A stretch of 64,000 bases of DNA from JAJKIV01 sp036741775 (GTDB lineage: Bacteria; Gemmatimonadota; Gemmatimonadetes; Gemmatimonadales; Gemmatimonadaceae). The notes beneath the pieces are model-generated. The model worked only from the letters and a program-made list of their open reading frames with translations. It was not told the DNA's origin and made no database searches. The position numbers and the translations under genes were made by a program. Each line of letters starts with the position of its first letter. Within the stretch, counting starts at the first letter, position 1. Shown here one piece after another: positions 7,886 to 19,469 of this stretch. The DNA is taken from assembly GCA_036741775.1 (NCBI GenBank), contig DAINRQ010000017.1, positions 1-64,000 of the forward strand, in the 5' to 3' direction.

Positions 7886-10453
7886 TCAGGCCGCCGCCAT
7901 CGCCTCCTTCTTGTCCTCGGAGGCACCGGCATCCTTCTCCGGCACTAGGGCGACCTTCAGCACTTCCTCCAGCGTTTCGACCGCGTGGAAGGTGAGCTGG
8001 CCTCGCACCTCTTCCGGGATATCCTCGATATCGGCCTCGTTCTCCTTCGGGAGAATGATCACCTTGATGCCCGCGCGGTGAGCGCCGAGCACCTTCTCCT
8101 TGAGCCCACCGATCGGCAGGACCCGGCCGCGGAGCGTGATCTCACCGGTCATCGCCACGTCGCGGCGCACCGGCCGGTCGGACATTTCCGACACGAGCGC
8201 GGTCGCGATCGCGATGCCTGCGGACGGACCGTCCTTCGGGATCGCACCCGCGGGTACGTGAATGTGTGCCTCGATGGCGCCGAGGCGGTCCTTCGGTATC
8301 CCGAGCTTCGCCGCGTTGTTCGTGGCGTAGGTGAACGCCGCGCGCGCGGACTCCTTCATGACGTCGCCGAGCTGCCCGGTGAGGATCAGCGAGACGGCGC
8401 CGCCGGGACCCACCTGCATTGACTGATCGACGTTAGGCGCACCGCCGTAATAGCGCCGGATCGACGCTTCGACGAACATGATGTCCCCGCCCATCGGCGT
8501 GTAGTACATGCCGGTGGCGATGCCCACCTCGTTCGTTTCGGCCGCACGCTCGGGGTGCACCTTCGGCCGGCCGAGCAGCTCGCGCACCTCGGCGGCGTCG
8601 ATCTGCCCATCCTCGATGACGGCCGTGTCGCCCGCCGCAATGCGCCGCGCAACCTTGCGAGCGACGGCACCGATCTGCCGTTCGAGCTGCCGCACACCGC
8701 TCTCCCGCGTGTAGCTCGAGACCACCGACATCACGGCGTCGTCCGTGAAGCTCACGTTCTTGTCCGAGAGGCCGGCCTCTTCGAGCTGGCGCGGAATCAG
8801 GTACTTCTTCGCGATCTCCGCCTTCTCGCGCTCGGTGTACCCGGCGAATTCCACCGTCTCCATGCGGTCGAGCAGCGGCCCCGGAATGTTCTGAATGAAG
8901 TTCGCGGTCGCGATGAACAGCACCTCACTCAGATCGAACGGAATGCCGAGGTAATGATCGGTGAAGCTGTCGTTCTGTGCCGGGTCGAGGACCTCGAGCA
9001 ACGCGCTGGAGGGGTCGCCCTGGAACGACACGCCAAGCTTGTCCACCTCATCGAGCAGGAAGACCGGGTTCTTGGTGCCCGCCTGCTTCATCCCCTGAAT
9101 GATGCGCCCGGGCATTGCACCGACGTACGTCCGGCGGTGGCCGCGAATGTCCGCTTCGTCGCGCGCTCCACCCAGCGCCACACGCACGTACTCGCGGCCC
9201 AACGCGCGCGCGATCGACTTCGCGATCGACGTCTTTCCGACGCCCGGAGGTCCGACGAACAGAAGAATCGGCCCCTTTGCCATCGCGCGCGCCTTCGCTT
9301 CCTTCGCATCGGTGATGGCCCGGTCATCATCGTCGGTCATGTTGAGCGCAGGCGTCGCGTCCTCCTTCGCCGGCTTGAGCCTGTACGCCGGCAGCTCGCC
9401 CGTCTTTTCGACCTCCTCGGCCAGTTGCTGGGCGCGTAGTTGACGCACCGCGAGGAACTCGAGGACCCGGTCTTTCACGTCCTGGAGTCCGTAATGGTCC
9501 TCGTCGAGAACTTCCGTCGCTCGCCGCAGGTCCAGATGGTCGTCCGAACGGGCGCCCCACGGCAGCTCCGCGATCCACTCGAGGTACGTGCGGATCACCT
9601 GTGCTTCCATGGACTCGCGTCCCGACCGCTCGAGCCGTCCCAGCTCGCGCTCCACCTCCGCGCGCGCCTCTTTCGGCAGAGGGAGCTTCATCAGCTTCTC
9701 GCGAAGCTCACTCACCTCCTTCGCCTGGTCGTCGTCGCCGAGCTCCTTCTGAATCGCCTTGAGCTGCTCGCGCAGATACATCTCGCGCTGCCGCTCGCCG
9801 AGCTCCTCCTGCACCTGCGACTTGATCTCTTCCTGCGCCTCGAGCAGTCCGATCTGTCGCTGCACGTGAACGAGCACACGGCGAAGTCGCTCTTCGACGG
9901 AGAGTGTCTCCAACAACCCCTGCTTCTCGGGCACGGGCAACTCGATGTACCCTGCGACGAGGTCAGCGAATCGGCCGGGGTCGGTGACCGAGTCGAGGAC
10001 CTGATGAACGACCTCTTCGGGGAGTCCTCGGCGCTCGCCGAGCTCGGCGGCACGCTCACGGATCTCCTTGTGGAGCGCCTCGAACGCCGGGTCGTTCTCG
10101 TTGAGCGGATTCATCTCCTCGACGGGCATCACCACCGAGGTGAGGTAGCCCTCGGACGTCGAGTACTGGAGCGATGTCGCCCGCTGCTCGCCTTGGAGGA
10201 GAAGCTGGACGCCGCCGAGCCCGCGTTGAATCTGGCCGATGCGCGCGATCACGCCCATCGAATACAGGATGTCGGGCGTCGGCTCGTCGGTGTTGTCGCG
10301 CTGCGCGACCGCGAAGACCAGGCGATCGCTCTTCAACGCGGCCTCGATCGCCCGCAAAGTGCCCGGGCGTCCGGCCGCAATCGGAGCAGTGAGCCCCGGA
10401 AAGATCACGGTTCCGCGAAGCGGAAGAACCGGAAGGGTCTGGCGTTGAGCCAT
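7886..10453 (-). CDS. lon: ATP-dependent Lon protease (endopeptidase La)
   Basis: The 855-residue protein has the N-terminal LAN substrate-binding domain (from LPVLPLRGTVIFPG), a coiled-coil region at about 200-290, and an AAA+ module with Walker A GPPGVGKT (401-408) and Walker B FLLDEVDK. The C-terminal protease domain has the Ser in KDGPSAG (about 744) and Lys in GGLKEK (about 785). It degrades misfolded and regulatory proteins in the cytoplasm. An insertion of about 45 residues (roughly 345-392, acidic and lysine-rich) sits directly before the Walker A strand, where E. coli Lon has only a short linker. The start ATG at 10453 is clear, and the C-terminus ends in a poly-Ala tail (MAAA). Confidence 0.96.
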   Translation of the reverse strand: MAQRQTLPVLPLRGTVIFPGLTAPIAAGRPGTLRAIEAALKSDRLVFAVAQRDNTDEPTPDILYSMGVIARIGQIQRGLGGVQLLLQGEQRATSLQYSTSEGYLTSVVMPVEEMNPLNENDPAFEALHKEIRERAAELGERRGLPEEVVHQVLDSVTDPGRFADLVAGYIELPVPEKQGLLETLSVEERLRRVLVHVQRQIGLLEAQEEIKSQVQEELGERQREMYLREQLKAIQKELGDDDQAKEVSELREKLMKLPLPKEARAEVERELGRLERSGRESMEAQVIRTYLEWIAELPWGARSDDHLDLRRATEVLDEDHYGLQDVKDRVLEFLAVRQLRAQQLAEEVEKTGELPAYRLKPAKEDATPALNMTDDDDRAITDAKEAKARAMAKGPILLFVGPPGVGKTSIAKSIARALGREYVRVALGGARDEADIRGHRRTYVGAMPGRIIQGMKQAGTKNPVFLLDEVDKLGVSFQGDPSSALLEVLDPAQNDSFTDHYLGIPFDLSEVLFIATANFIQNIPGPLLDRMETVEFAGYTEREKAEIAKKYLIPRQLEEAGLSDKNVSFTDDAVMSVVSSYTRESGVRQLERQIGAVARKVARRIAAGDTAVIEDGQIDAAEVRELLGRPKVHPERAAETNEVGIATGMYYTPMGGDIMFVEASIRRYYGGAPNVDQSMQVGPGGAVSLILTGQLGDVMKESARAAFTYATNNAAKLGIPKDRLGAIEAHIHVPAGAIPKDGPSAGIAIATALVSEMSDRPVRRDVAMTGEITLRGRVLPIGGLKEKVLGAHRAGIKVIILPKENEADIEDIPEEVRGQLTFHAVETLEEVLKVALVPEKDAGASEDKKEAMAAA

Positions 10454-10823
10454 TTCTTACATACCTGTGCTGAGGATCGTCCCGCGTCCGGCGGGCCGGG
10501 TGTGCGTCGCACACTCCATTCCACGGCATGCGCTGAACCAGCGTGGACGCGTGGACCGGATCACGGGCGTTATGCCCGCGTAAAGTTGCGTCGATGGGTG
10601 CATGTATCGCGCACCTGAGTTACGCCAACCTGGCGTGGATTGCAACTTTCACCGGCCGGTATGTCGTAGGGGGTAAGCGCTTACGGCAGGGAAGGGGGAA
10701 CGGGGAACGGGGGACCGAGGGCCAAGGGCTCGCCGCTCAGCGCGAACGATTCGCCGATGGCGCGTAAATCAATGTCATCGTTACGCATCCCGCCTCACGA
10801 CTACGTCTCACTCGTCTTTTCAG
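10454..10823. other. 370-bp divergent intergenic region lon / Ser-Thr kinase
   Basis: No gene is supported here. The region should contain the lon promoter and the promoter of the kinase pair. Visible structure: a 12-bp perfect palindrome GTAAGCGCTTAC at 10673-10684, and an inverted repeat ACGCCA-N3-TGGCGT at 10622-10636. Either could be an operator. No HrcA/CIRCE element was seen. Confidence 0.4.
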
Positions 10824-12857
10824 ATGTCCGTCGCGGTGCTACACTACTCCACTCGCCCCTCCCACAAACGGATAAACTCGGTGCCGGATCCCGTCGTCTC
10901 GTCCTCGGACGCTGAGCTGCGCGCGCATGTCGAGCGCATCCTCAGCTCCAACTATGAGCTCGACCGTGAGATCGGACGTGGCGGCATGGGGATCGTGTAC
11001 AAGGCGAAGGATAAGCGCCTCAAGCGCCACGTCGCCGTCAAGTTGCTGCCGCCCGAGCTCGCGTTTCGGAGTGAGATCCGGTCGCGCTTTCTGAAGGAAG
11101 CCGAAACCGCGGCACAGCTCAGCCATCCCAACATCGTTCCGATTTACAGCGTCGACGAGCGCGACGGGCTCGTGTACTTCGTGATGGCGTTCGTGCCGGG
11201 CGAAAACCTCGCGGCGCGGATTCATTCGGCCGGTCGGCTCGCGCCCGATGAGGTGCGGCGAATTCTCAAGGAGACCGCCGACGCCCTGGCCTACGCCCAT
11301 GAACGCGGCGTGGTTCATCGCGACATCAAGCCGGACAACATCCTGCTGAGTAGCGATGACGGCGAGCGCGTGATGGTGACGGACTTCGGTATCGCGCGCG
11401 CGGTGAGTGAGGGCTCCGATTCGCGACTCACGGCAACCGGCATGGCCATCGGCACCCCAGCGTACATGTCGCCCGAGCAGTCGATGGGCGAGCGCGAGAT
11501 CGATGGACGTGCGGACCTCTACGCGCTCGGTGTCGTGGGGTACCAGATGCTCGCGGGGGAGTTGCCGTTCAACGCGCCGAGCACGCCGGCGCTCCTCGTC
11601 AAGCAGATCAGCGAGCGGCCGACGCCTGTCGATGTTCATCGCCCGGACGCGCCGCCCGACCTCGCTCGCGCCGTCATGATGCTGCTCGAGAAGGAACCGG
11701 CGAATCGATTCCCGTCCGCCGAGGCACTCGTGGTGGCGCTCGAAACGCGCGACGTCCCGCCGCTGGCCTCAGCGGACGCGCAGCATCGCGAGCCGAACCG
11801 CCTCGCGGGCTTCTCGGCCACCACGCGTGACTCGCGCTCGGCGTCCGTTGCCGACGTCGAATACGACGCGCCGACTGCCGAGGAGAGTGCGCGGTGGGGG
11901 CACCCAACGGTCGTCGAGTTCCGGAAGAAGCTCGCGCCGTTCTTCGCCGTCAGCGCCGTCGTGACCATCCTCGCGATCTTCGGCGTGCTGAACCTGATGG
12001 GGATCGTCGGAATCTGGGCGGTCTACCTCGCGTACCAGTACGCGAAGCTGTGGACGGACAACTTCGACTGGCGCGACGTATTCAAGCAGCCGCGCGACCG
12101 CCTGTTCTTCGATGTCGTGGCGGAAACGATCGATGACTTCCGCGCGCTGTTCGACAAGAAGAAGCGTGACGAGGTTCTCGAGCGCGACCGATTGCGCGCT
12201 CGCACATCGAACCGGCGCCTGTTCGGTGCCACTCCATCGCCGCGATCGTCGTCGCCCCTGCCGACGTCGGAGCTTCCGGCGGCGAGCGTTGCGCGGGTAA
12301 CGCCGGCCTACGCGGCCAAGCTCCGTGACGCGAGCCGGAACCGCGACGCCATCCAGCAGCTCATCGAAACGTTACCGAAGCGCGAGCGCGAACAGGTGAG
12401 CGAGGTGCCCACCACCGCCGATGCGCTCTACCGTCGCATCGAGCTCCTCGCGGTCGATCTCACCGATCTCGATCGCGGGCTCTCGTCGGATGACGGCCGC
12501 GCGGTAGAAACCGAAATCGAGCAGCTCGAGGCTGCCGCCAACCCCTTCGACCCGCAGAGCGAAGAGCGGCTGCGCCGGCTGACGTTCCTCAAACGAAAGC
12601 GCCAGGCAATCAACGATCTCCGCAAGCGCCGCGACAGTCAGGGCGCGCGGTTCGAGAACTGCGTGCTCGCGCTCGAGAACATGCGGTACGACGTCCTGAA
12701 GCTGAAGACCGGCGGACAGAGCTTCCAGCAGGTCACACAGCTCGCCGAGCGCGCGATGTCGCTCGCGCAGGAAGTGGACAACGCGGTGTACGTGGCAGAG
12801 GAGATGCGCAAGCTCGGCGTCCGCGATTCGGGGGTCACCCACCGGCGGACGTTGTGA
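10824..12857 (+). CDS. Membrane-associated Ser/Thr protein kinase (PknB type)
   Basis: This 677-residue kinase has an N-terminal Hanks-type domain (about 45-310): glycine loop GRGGMG at 51-56, Lys73 in HVAVKLL, HRDIKPDN at 165-172, DFG at 187-189 and the APE-equivalent SPEQ. A linker follows, then a hydrophobic hairpin at about 372-405 that is likely two membrane passes. A long cytoplasmic helical C-terminus (about 480-677) carries heptad-like charged patterns. It would phosphorylate Ser/Thr on unknown targets at the inner membrane. The start is uncertain: ATG 10824 gives 19 extra residues, and an in-frame GTG at 10881 is possible. No clear Shine-Dalgarno precedes either. A paralog follows 42 bp downstream. 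Confidence 0.9.
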   Translation: MSVAVLHYSTRPSHKRINSVPDPVVSSSDAELRAHVERILSSNYELDREIGRGGMGIVYKAKDKRLKRHVAVKLLPPELAFRSEIRSRFLKEAETAAQLSHPNIVPIYSVDERDGLVYFVMAFVPGENLAARIHSAGRLAPDEVRRILKETADALAYAHERGVVHRDIKPDNILLSSDDGERVMVTDFGIARAVSEGSDSRLTATGMAIGTPAYMSPEQSMGEREIDGRADLYALGVVGYQMLAGELPFNAPSTPALLVKQISERPTPVDVHRPDAPPDLARAVMMLLEKEPANRFPSAEALVVALETRDVPPLASADAQHREPNRLAGFSATTRDSRSASVADVEYDAPTAEESARWGHPTVVEFRKKLAPFFAVSAVVTILAIFGVLNLMGIVGIWAVYLAYQYAKLWTDNFDWRDVFKQPRDRLFFDVVAETIDDFRALFDKKKRDEVLERDRLRARTSNRRLFGATPSPRSSSPLPTSELPAASVARVTPAYAAKLRDASRNRDAIQQLIETLPKREREQVSEVPTTADALYRRIELLAVDLTDLDRGLSSDDGRAVETEIEQLEAAANPFDPQSEERLRRLTFLKRKRQAINDLRKRRDSQGARFENCVLALENMRYDVLKLKTGGQSFQQVTQLAERAMSLAQEVDNAVYVAEEMRKLGVRDSGVTHRRTL

Positions 12858-12899
12858 CGCTCGCGCTCGTGGCGGCGTGTGAGCCGGGGCGTGGGTCCG

Positions 12900-14933
<2,034 letters not shown>

Positions 14934-15015
14934 TTCGGGTGCTCGAGCGCTGGGCAGATCGGGCAGTAGCAGGACGATGCGTCTGAGCAGTCCACCCGGG
15001 CAGGTCGCCGCCGTC

Positions 15016-16275
15016 ATGCGTGGTGCGCGCGTGCTCCTGGTCTCGGCCATCGTTGGCGGTTGTGAGTCCGCGCCGCAGCCGCAGGCGGATCAGGCGCCAC
15101 CGATTGTGCCGACACCGGCCCAGGCGTCGCCGTCGAACGACACAAGCACGCCAGCGGCGCCCGATTCCGTTGCCAGGCCGCGGTACCGCACGGTGCCGAC
15201 ACCAAAGGTCGTCCGCGCGCTGTATGTGAACCGGTGGGCGGTGCGTGGGCAGCGGATGTGGGACCTCATTGACGTCGCCAAGCGGACCGAGGTGAACGCG
15301 CTCGTCATCGACGTGAAAGACGATCGCGGTCTCGTCCTCTACCGGTCCACGGTCCCACTCGCCCGCGAGATCTTTGCCGACACGACCATGCCGGTGTCGT
15401 ATCGGCGGATCCGTGCCGTGCTCGATACCATGCGCGCGCACGGCATCTACCCGATCGCACGGATCGTGGTCGCGAAGGATCCGCTGCTTGCCGAGAAGCG
15501 ACCGGAATGGGCGATCAAGCGCCGTGCGAATCCGGCATTGCCATGGCTCGACAAGAACGGGAAGCCATGGCTCGACCCGCATCAACGCGGCATCTGGCAA
15601 TATTCGGTCGATCTCGCGAAGGAAGCCGTGAACCTCGGCTTCAGCGAGATTCAGCTCGACTACGTGCGGTTCCCCGACGAGAGACGCCTCGTGCAGGAGG
15701 CGGTGTTCCCGCTGGCGAACGGCCGCATCCGCGCGCAGGTCATTCGCGACCAGCTGGCGTTCACCCGAGAGGCACTCCGCGATACGTGGGTACCAATGAC
15801 GATCGATGTGTTCGGGCTCACAGCCACCGACACGACCGACATGGGGATCGGGCAGCAGTGGGAGATGTTCGTGGACCAGGCGGACGTAGTGCTGCCCATG
15901 GTCTATCCCTCGCACTTCGCGCCGGGAACGTACGGCCTGCGCAACCCGAATGCGTCGCCGTACGCGACGGTCGACCGGGCGCTCGAGGACGCGGCCCGAC
16001 GGACGGCCGGCATCCCCAATGCGGCCGCGATCGTTCCCTGGTATCAGGATTTCACCCTCGGCCCGCCCCGATACGGCGTGGCCGAAGTGCGCGCGCAGAT
16101 CCGGGCCGGCTACGACAACGGCGTCATGAGCTGGATACTCTGGAATCCCGGGAGCCGCTATACGATCGCGGCGCTCGCGCCTTCGATCGAGGCGCGAGAT
16201 ACGCTTGCTGCCGCAGTGCCGGCCGCATCGGCGCCGAGTCGACCCCCCGGCAGCACGGGGCAGCCGCGGCGCTGA
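15016..16275 (+). CDS. Lipoprotein with DUF4015 putative glycoside hydrolase domain
   Basis: ATG 15016 starts a lipoprotein signal (MRGARVLLVSAIVGGC, lipobox GGC). An upstream in-frame ATG at 14977 would put 13 extra residues before the signal and is less likely. After a Pro/Ala-rich linker, the mature protein is a TIM-barrel-like DUF4015 domain: VRALYVNRWA, ALVIDVKDDRG, IYPIARIVVAKDP, WLDPHQRGIWQY and IQLDYVRFP. The last of these contains the conserved Asp/Tyr of this putative glycosidase family. The substrate is unknown. It would be anchored to the inner or outer membrane facing the periplasm or outside. The gene is convergent with the next, with abutting stop codons. Confidence 0.85.
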   Translation: MRGARVLLVSAIVGGCESAPQPQADQAPPIVPTPAQASPSNDTSTPAAPDSVARPRYRTVPTPKVVRALYVNRWAVRGQRMWDLIDVAKRTEVNALVIDVKDDRGLVLYRSTVPLAREIFADTTMPVSYRRIRAVLDTMRAHGIYPIARIVVAKDPLLAEKRPEWAIKRRANPALPWLDKNGKPWLDPHQRGIWQYSVDLAKEAVNLGFSEIQLDYVRFPDERRLVQEAVFPLANGRIRAQVIRDQLAFTREALRDTWVPMTIDVFGLTATDTTDMGIGQQWEMFVDQADVVLPMVYPSHFAPGTYGLRNPNASPYATVDRALEDAARRTAGIPNAAAIVPWYQDFTLGPPRYGVAEVRAQIRAGYDNGVMSWILWNPGSRYTIAALAPSIEARDTLAAAVPAASAPSRPPGSTGQPRR

Positions 16276-16824
16276 TCAGGGTGGGAGGACCCCCGCGCGG
16301 TAGAAGGATTGCCACTTCTCGCCGCCTAACAAGTACCCGACGATCCCTCCGGCGACCGCACCTACCGCGACGCCTACGGCTGCTCCGTCGATGAAGTCGG
16401 AGAACGTCGGGTTGATCTCGGGCATGTTCGTCGCGCCGAAGAGCCCGCCGACGGCGACCGCGCCGATCAGTGCGCCCTTGATCGTCGATCGCCGGTGCGT
16501 CCGTCCCGTGCTGATGTCAATGGCCTGAATCGCGCTGGTCGGTATCGTCACCTGACGGAATTCCTCGACGAGCACCGGGCCCATCTCGAAGCCGAGCCGC
16601 CGACGCACGCCGGCGGTGTCGATGAGGATCGAATCGCGCGGCAGTCCCTCGACCCGCCCGACGAAGCGATCGTCGCGGAGCGACGGCGCGATGATTCTCA
16701 CTCGGTCGCCCACGCGTGGCAGCTGGCTCGGGCGGATCCCCTGTGCGCTCGCCATCGATGCCCCGGCCGCCGTCACCACGACTGTGACCGCCATCGCCAC
16801 CGCCACTCTCGCCGTCGCGTACAT
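16276..16824 (-). CDS. Exported protein of unknown function with glycine-zipper-like C-terminus
   Basis: A signal peptide (about residues 1-28, ending ASAQG) is followed by a short beta-rich domain with a KOW/SH3-like look (VGDRVRIIAPSL..., FVGRVEGLPRDSILID). The C-terminal region has two Gly/Ala-rich hydrophobic stretches (IKGALIGAVAVGGLFG and GVAVGAVAGGIVGYLLGG) resembling glycine-zipper membrane segments. It is probably an envelope protein; the function is not recognised. It is the last gene of a three-gene operon: its ATG at 16824 overlaps the TPR gene's stop, and GTG 16827 is an alternative start. Confidence 0.7.
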   Translation of the reverse strand: MYATARVAVAMAVTVVVTAAGASMASAQGIRPSQLPRVGDRVRIIAPSLRDDRFVGRVEGLPRDSILIDTAGVRRRLGFEMGPVLVEEFRQVTIPTSAIQAIDISTGRTHRRSTIKGALIGAVAVGGLFGATNMPEINPTFSDFIDGAAVGVAVGAVAGGIVGYLLGGEKWQSFYRAGVLPP

Positions 16825-17144
16825 CACTCCCCCTCCAGCTCGTCGAGCCGCGCCTCGAATTCGTTCGCCATTCCCGGGTGTCCGAATCGTTGGGACACCT
16901 CGATGCCTCGTCGAAGCGCTTCGCGCGCTTCGTCGGTACGATCGAGGTGCACCAGCGCCTCGGCGAGGCGGCCGTAGCCGTTGCCCTCGTCGTCGTGTGA
17001 TGCCAGGTAGACTCGGAGGTGCTCGGCCGCCTCTTCGTAGAGTTGCGCCTTGAGCGCCTCGTTCGCCAGTCCGAATCTCGCGAGCGGGTTGTCTGGGTTC
17101 TTCGCAACCATCGCCCGCATCGCCTCCAGTCGTGACGACGTCAT
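16824..17144 (-). CDS. Small TPR-repeat protein
   Basis: The 106-residue protein is built of TPR-like helix pairs: NPDNPLARFGLANEALKAQ, YEEAAEHLRVYLASHDD, GYGRLAEALVHLDRTDEA and EALRRGIEVSQR. It is a likely cytoplasmic adaptor with unknown partners. The true start is ATG 17144, which overlaps the stop of the upstream alpha/beta hydrolase (ATGA at 17141-17144). A longer open frame upstream is only an antiframe of the hydrolase. Its stop overlaps the start of the following exported protein, so the three genes are translationally coupled. Confidence 0.85.
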   Translation of the reverse strand: MTSSRLEAMRAMVAKNPDNPLARFGLANEALKAQLYEEAAEHLRVYLASHDDEGNGYGRLAEALVHLDRTDEAREALRRGIEVSQRFGHPGMANEFEARLDELEGE

Positions 17145-17962
17145 CGGGCGAGCAACTCCGTGAGCACCTCGGCTACTTTCTCGGGTGCTTCCTCCGGCGT
17201 GAAGTGTCTGACGTCCGGAACGATGGTCAGTGTCGAGCCGCGAATCTCGCGCTGGAGCTGGCGTCCAATCGATACGGGGAGGAACGGGTCTTCTGCCCCC
17301 CAGAGAATCGCCGTTGGCGCCACGATATCCTTGAGCCGCGGTTCGATAGCCTTCGTCTCGGTGCTGTCGAGCGACATCATGTGCTCCATGAATGCATCGC
17401 GGCCCTCGGAGCTCGAGAACGGACGGACATACATCTCCACGGAGTGCGCGCCCCGGTCCGAGGTCACGTACCCGCGCATGAGATCGGTGCGGACGATCGA
17501 AAGTACCCACGTGGCCGGCAGATGCCGTGTGAGCGGCAGCATTGCGCGCGCCACCTTGACTTCGCGACCCGGCCACGTGTCGAACGCCACGGAATTGACG
17601 AGCATGAGGCGTGAAACGCGGGTGGGCCAGCGGACCGCCATGGTTTGCGCGATGCCGCCGCCCACGTCGTGCCCGACGATACACGCGTAGTTGATGGCGA
17701 GGGCGTCGAGTAGCCCGACGACTCGCTCCGCGTGCCCACGCACCGAAACGTCGCGGCCGTTTGGGCGGTCGCTTCGGCCGTATCCCAAAAGGTCGACCAC
17801 CACGACACGGTGCCCTTTGGGCACGAGCGAGACGACCTCGGTCCAGAGGTGCGATGAAGTGGGGAAGCCGTGCAGGAACACGACCGGCTCGCCGGCGCCG
17901 CGGCTTCCCGCAGCGTAGTAATACAACCTGGCGCCGTTGACGTCGACGAACTCACCTCGCAT
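17141..17962 (-). CDS. Alpha/beta hydrolase (epoxide hydrolase/haloalkane dehalogenase-like)
   Basis: The 273-residue enzyme has the oxyanion motif FLHGFPTSSHLW, the nucleophile elbow GHDVGGG and a late catalytic His in VRHFTPEEAP; the acid is probably the Asp in WGAEDPF. An Asp nucleophile (GHDxGG) rather than Ser places it with epoxide hydrolases, haloalkane or fluoroacetate dehalogenases rather than esterases. ATG 17962 is chosen because MRGEFVDVNGARLYYY is the usual N-terminal strand; the 44 preceding codons look non-coding. First gene of the operon with the TPR and exported proteins. The substrate is unknown. Confidence 0.85.
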   Translation of the reverse strand: MRGEFVDVNGARLYYYAAGSRGAGEPVVFLHGFPTSSHLWTEVVSLVPKGHRVVVVDLLGYGRSDRPNGRDVSVRGHAERVVGLLDALAINYACIVGHDVGGGIAQTMAVRWPTRVSRLMLVNSVAFDTWPGREVKVARAMLPLTRHLPATWVLSIVRTDLMRGYVTSDRGAHSVEMYVRPFSSSEGRDAFMEHMMSLDSTETKAIEPRLKDIVAPTAILWGAEDPFLPVSIGRQLQREIRGSTLTIVPDVRHFTPEEAPEKVAEVLTELLAR

Positions 17963-18332
17963 AGGCGCCCGACGACGAGCGGAACAGGCCGGATAAGGCT
18001 TGGAACCGGTCCCACCGCCGACGGCGGACACGCTGGCCAACGCCTGTCCCGCGTGGGCCGTGCAAGCGCCATGACGGCGCCAGTCGAGCGGCAAGAGCGG
18101 CGAGACGAGGCGGGCGAACGCACATGGTCGCGAAAAATGAGTGTTTTTTCACTTGAGAAGATGGTCGAGGCGTGGTGTGATAACAAGCGGCGACGGACGG
18201 GGCCGCCCGCCACCCATAGCGCCTCTAGCGTCTCGGGTGGAATGTGCTATCGTTACGCCCCGATGCACCGGCCGTTTCCCGAAGTCGCCGTGAACGCGTT
18301 GTAACATAATGCTTTAAGAGCTCGGGGCGCTC
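17963..18332. other. 370-bp divergent intergenic region
   Basis: No gene is supported between the divergent hydrolase and the unknown 378-residue protein. The region contains an A/T-rich patch unusual for this genome (about 18137-18157, AAAAATGAGTGTTTTTTCAC, with an AGTG/CACT inverted repeat around T6). A possible promoter lies to its right (TTGAGA followed by TGATAAC after about 19 bases). These are weak predictions. Confidence 0.35.
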
Positions 18333-19469
18333 GTGACCGAACCCATCACACACGTCACCATTCCCCCTCCACCCCTCGCCCCGGCGAGTCCGGTGGAGTT
18401 CCCGATGACGTGGCTGCTCGATCACGCGTCGAACCCCATTCGCTACCGCGCGATCGTCGACGTCGCTCGTCCGGGCGGAGGCATCGCGCGTGACGCCGGC
18501 ATATTGCCGTATGCTCACCAGCCTGCGCTCATGCTGGCGCTGTCGCAGTCAGTCGACGGGATCTGGAACGGCTCCATGCTCGACGTGCCGCCCGCTCGCG
18601 GTGAGACGTTCGAGCGCGTCGGGACGATCAACGCCTTTCGGCGGCTGCTCGAGTACGGGTGGGACAAGGATTCGCCGCCGCTCCTCCGGACGCGCCGCGT
18701 CCTCTTCCGGCTGTTGGCTGAGGATGACGACCCCGCGTACCTGTTCGAGCTCGGGGCACGTAACGGGGAGCGGGACGCCGATCTCGACCGCCGTGGCCGC
18801 GCCATTCTGCGAGAAGCGGCTGCGGCGGCACTTGCCCAGGCGGGATACGAGGGAGACCCGCGGCTTCGCGGGGCGGCCCGGCGAATTCTCGACCGGGTCG
18901 ACCGTTTTCTGCGCTCACCGCTCGCACTCAAGCCGTGGGTGCGCGTGGGAAACAAGCAGGTGCTCGCGCCCGAAGCGGCGCCGCCGTCGATCTACGCGCT
19001 CTCGATGCTCGCGTACATGCCGTTGTTCCGGAACGAGAACCACGTGCAGCTCGACCGGCTCCTTCACTACGTCTCGCAGCCAATGCCGCGGCAGGAGCTG
19101 GCGCAGCTGTGTGGGTCGACGGTCGTTGCCCAGCCGCACCTCGTCCTCGGCGACATGGTGCCGAACAGGAACGCGGCCGACGCGGATGTCCCGTTCGCCC
19201 TGGCGTGGCTCGAGCTCATGGCTCGGTTGACATTCCTGCGGCGAAACGAGACGTGGAGTAAGCTTTTCGACCGGTTCCTCGACGACCGCGACCGCGATCT
19301 CGTGTGGCATCCGCACAAGGGAATGGCCATGCCGCGGTCCTCCAATCCGTTCGTGTGGCCGACGTTCCCCCTCGAGCAGAGAGCGGAGGGGGATGAGCGG
19401 TGGACGGACGTGACGTTCCGTCTCGGCCTCATCGCGCGTCTGTCTGGGAGACCGCTGGAGCTCACCTGA
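18333..19469 (+). CDS. Conserved-looking protein of unknown function (378 residues)
   Basis: The family is not recognised. The protein is soluble, with no signal or membrane segment, and rich in Arg, Leu and Asp, with many predicted helices. Possible signatures are MTWLLDHASNPIRYRAI near residue 25, WNGSMLDVPP and GWDKDSPPLLRTRR. The repeated helical pattern resembles alpha/alpha-barrel (terpenoid cyclase/prenyltransferase-like) folds, but no catalytic motif is visible, so this is only a shape guess. Codon usage and GC at third positions look native. Starts: GTG 18333 (chosen, giving a Pro-rich N-terminus) or ATG 18405. Monocistronic. Confidence 0.65.
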   Translation: MTEPITHVTIPPPPLAPASPVEFPMTWLLDHASNPIRYRAIVDVARPGGGIARDAGILPYAHQPALMLALSQSVDGIWNGSMLDVPPARGETFERVGTINAFRRLLEYGWDKDSPPLLRTRRVLFRLLAEDDDPAYLFELGARNGERDADLDRRGRAILREAAAAALAQAGYEGDPRLRGAARRILDRVDRFLRSPLALKPWVRVGNKQVLAPEAAPPSIYALSMLAYMPLFRNENHVQLDRLLHYVSQPMPRQELAQLCGSTVVAQPHLVLGDMVPNRNAADADVPFALAWLELMARLTFLRRNETWSKLFDRFLDDRDRDLVWHPHKGMAMPRSSNPFVWPTFPLEQRAEGDERWTDVTFRLGLIARLSGRPLELT

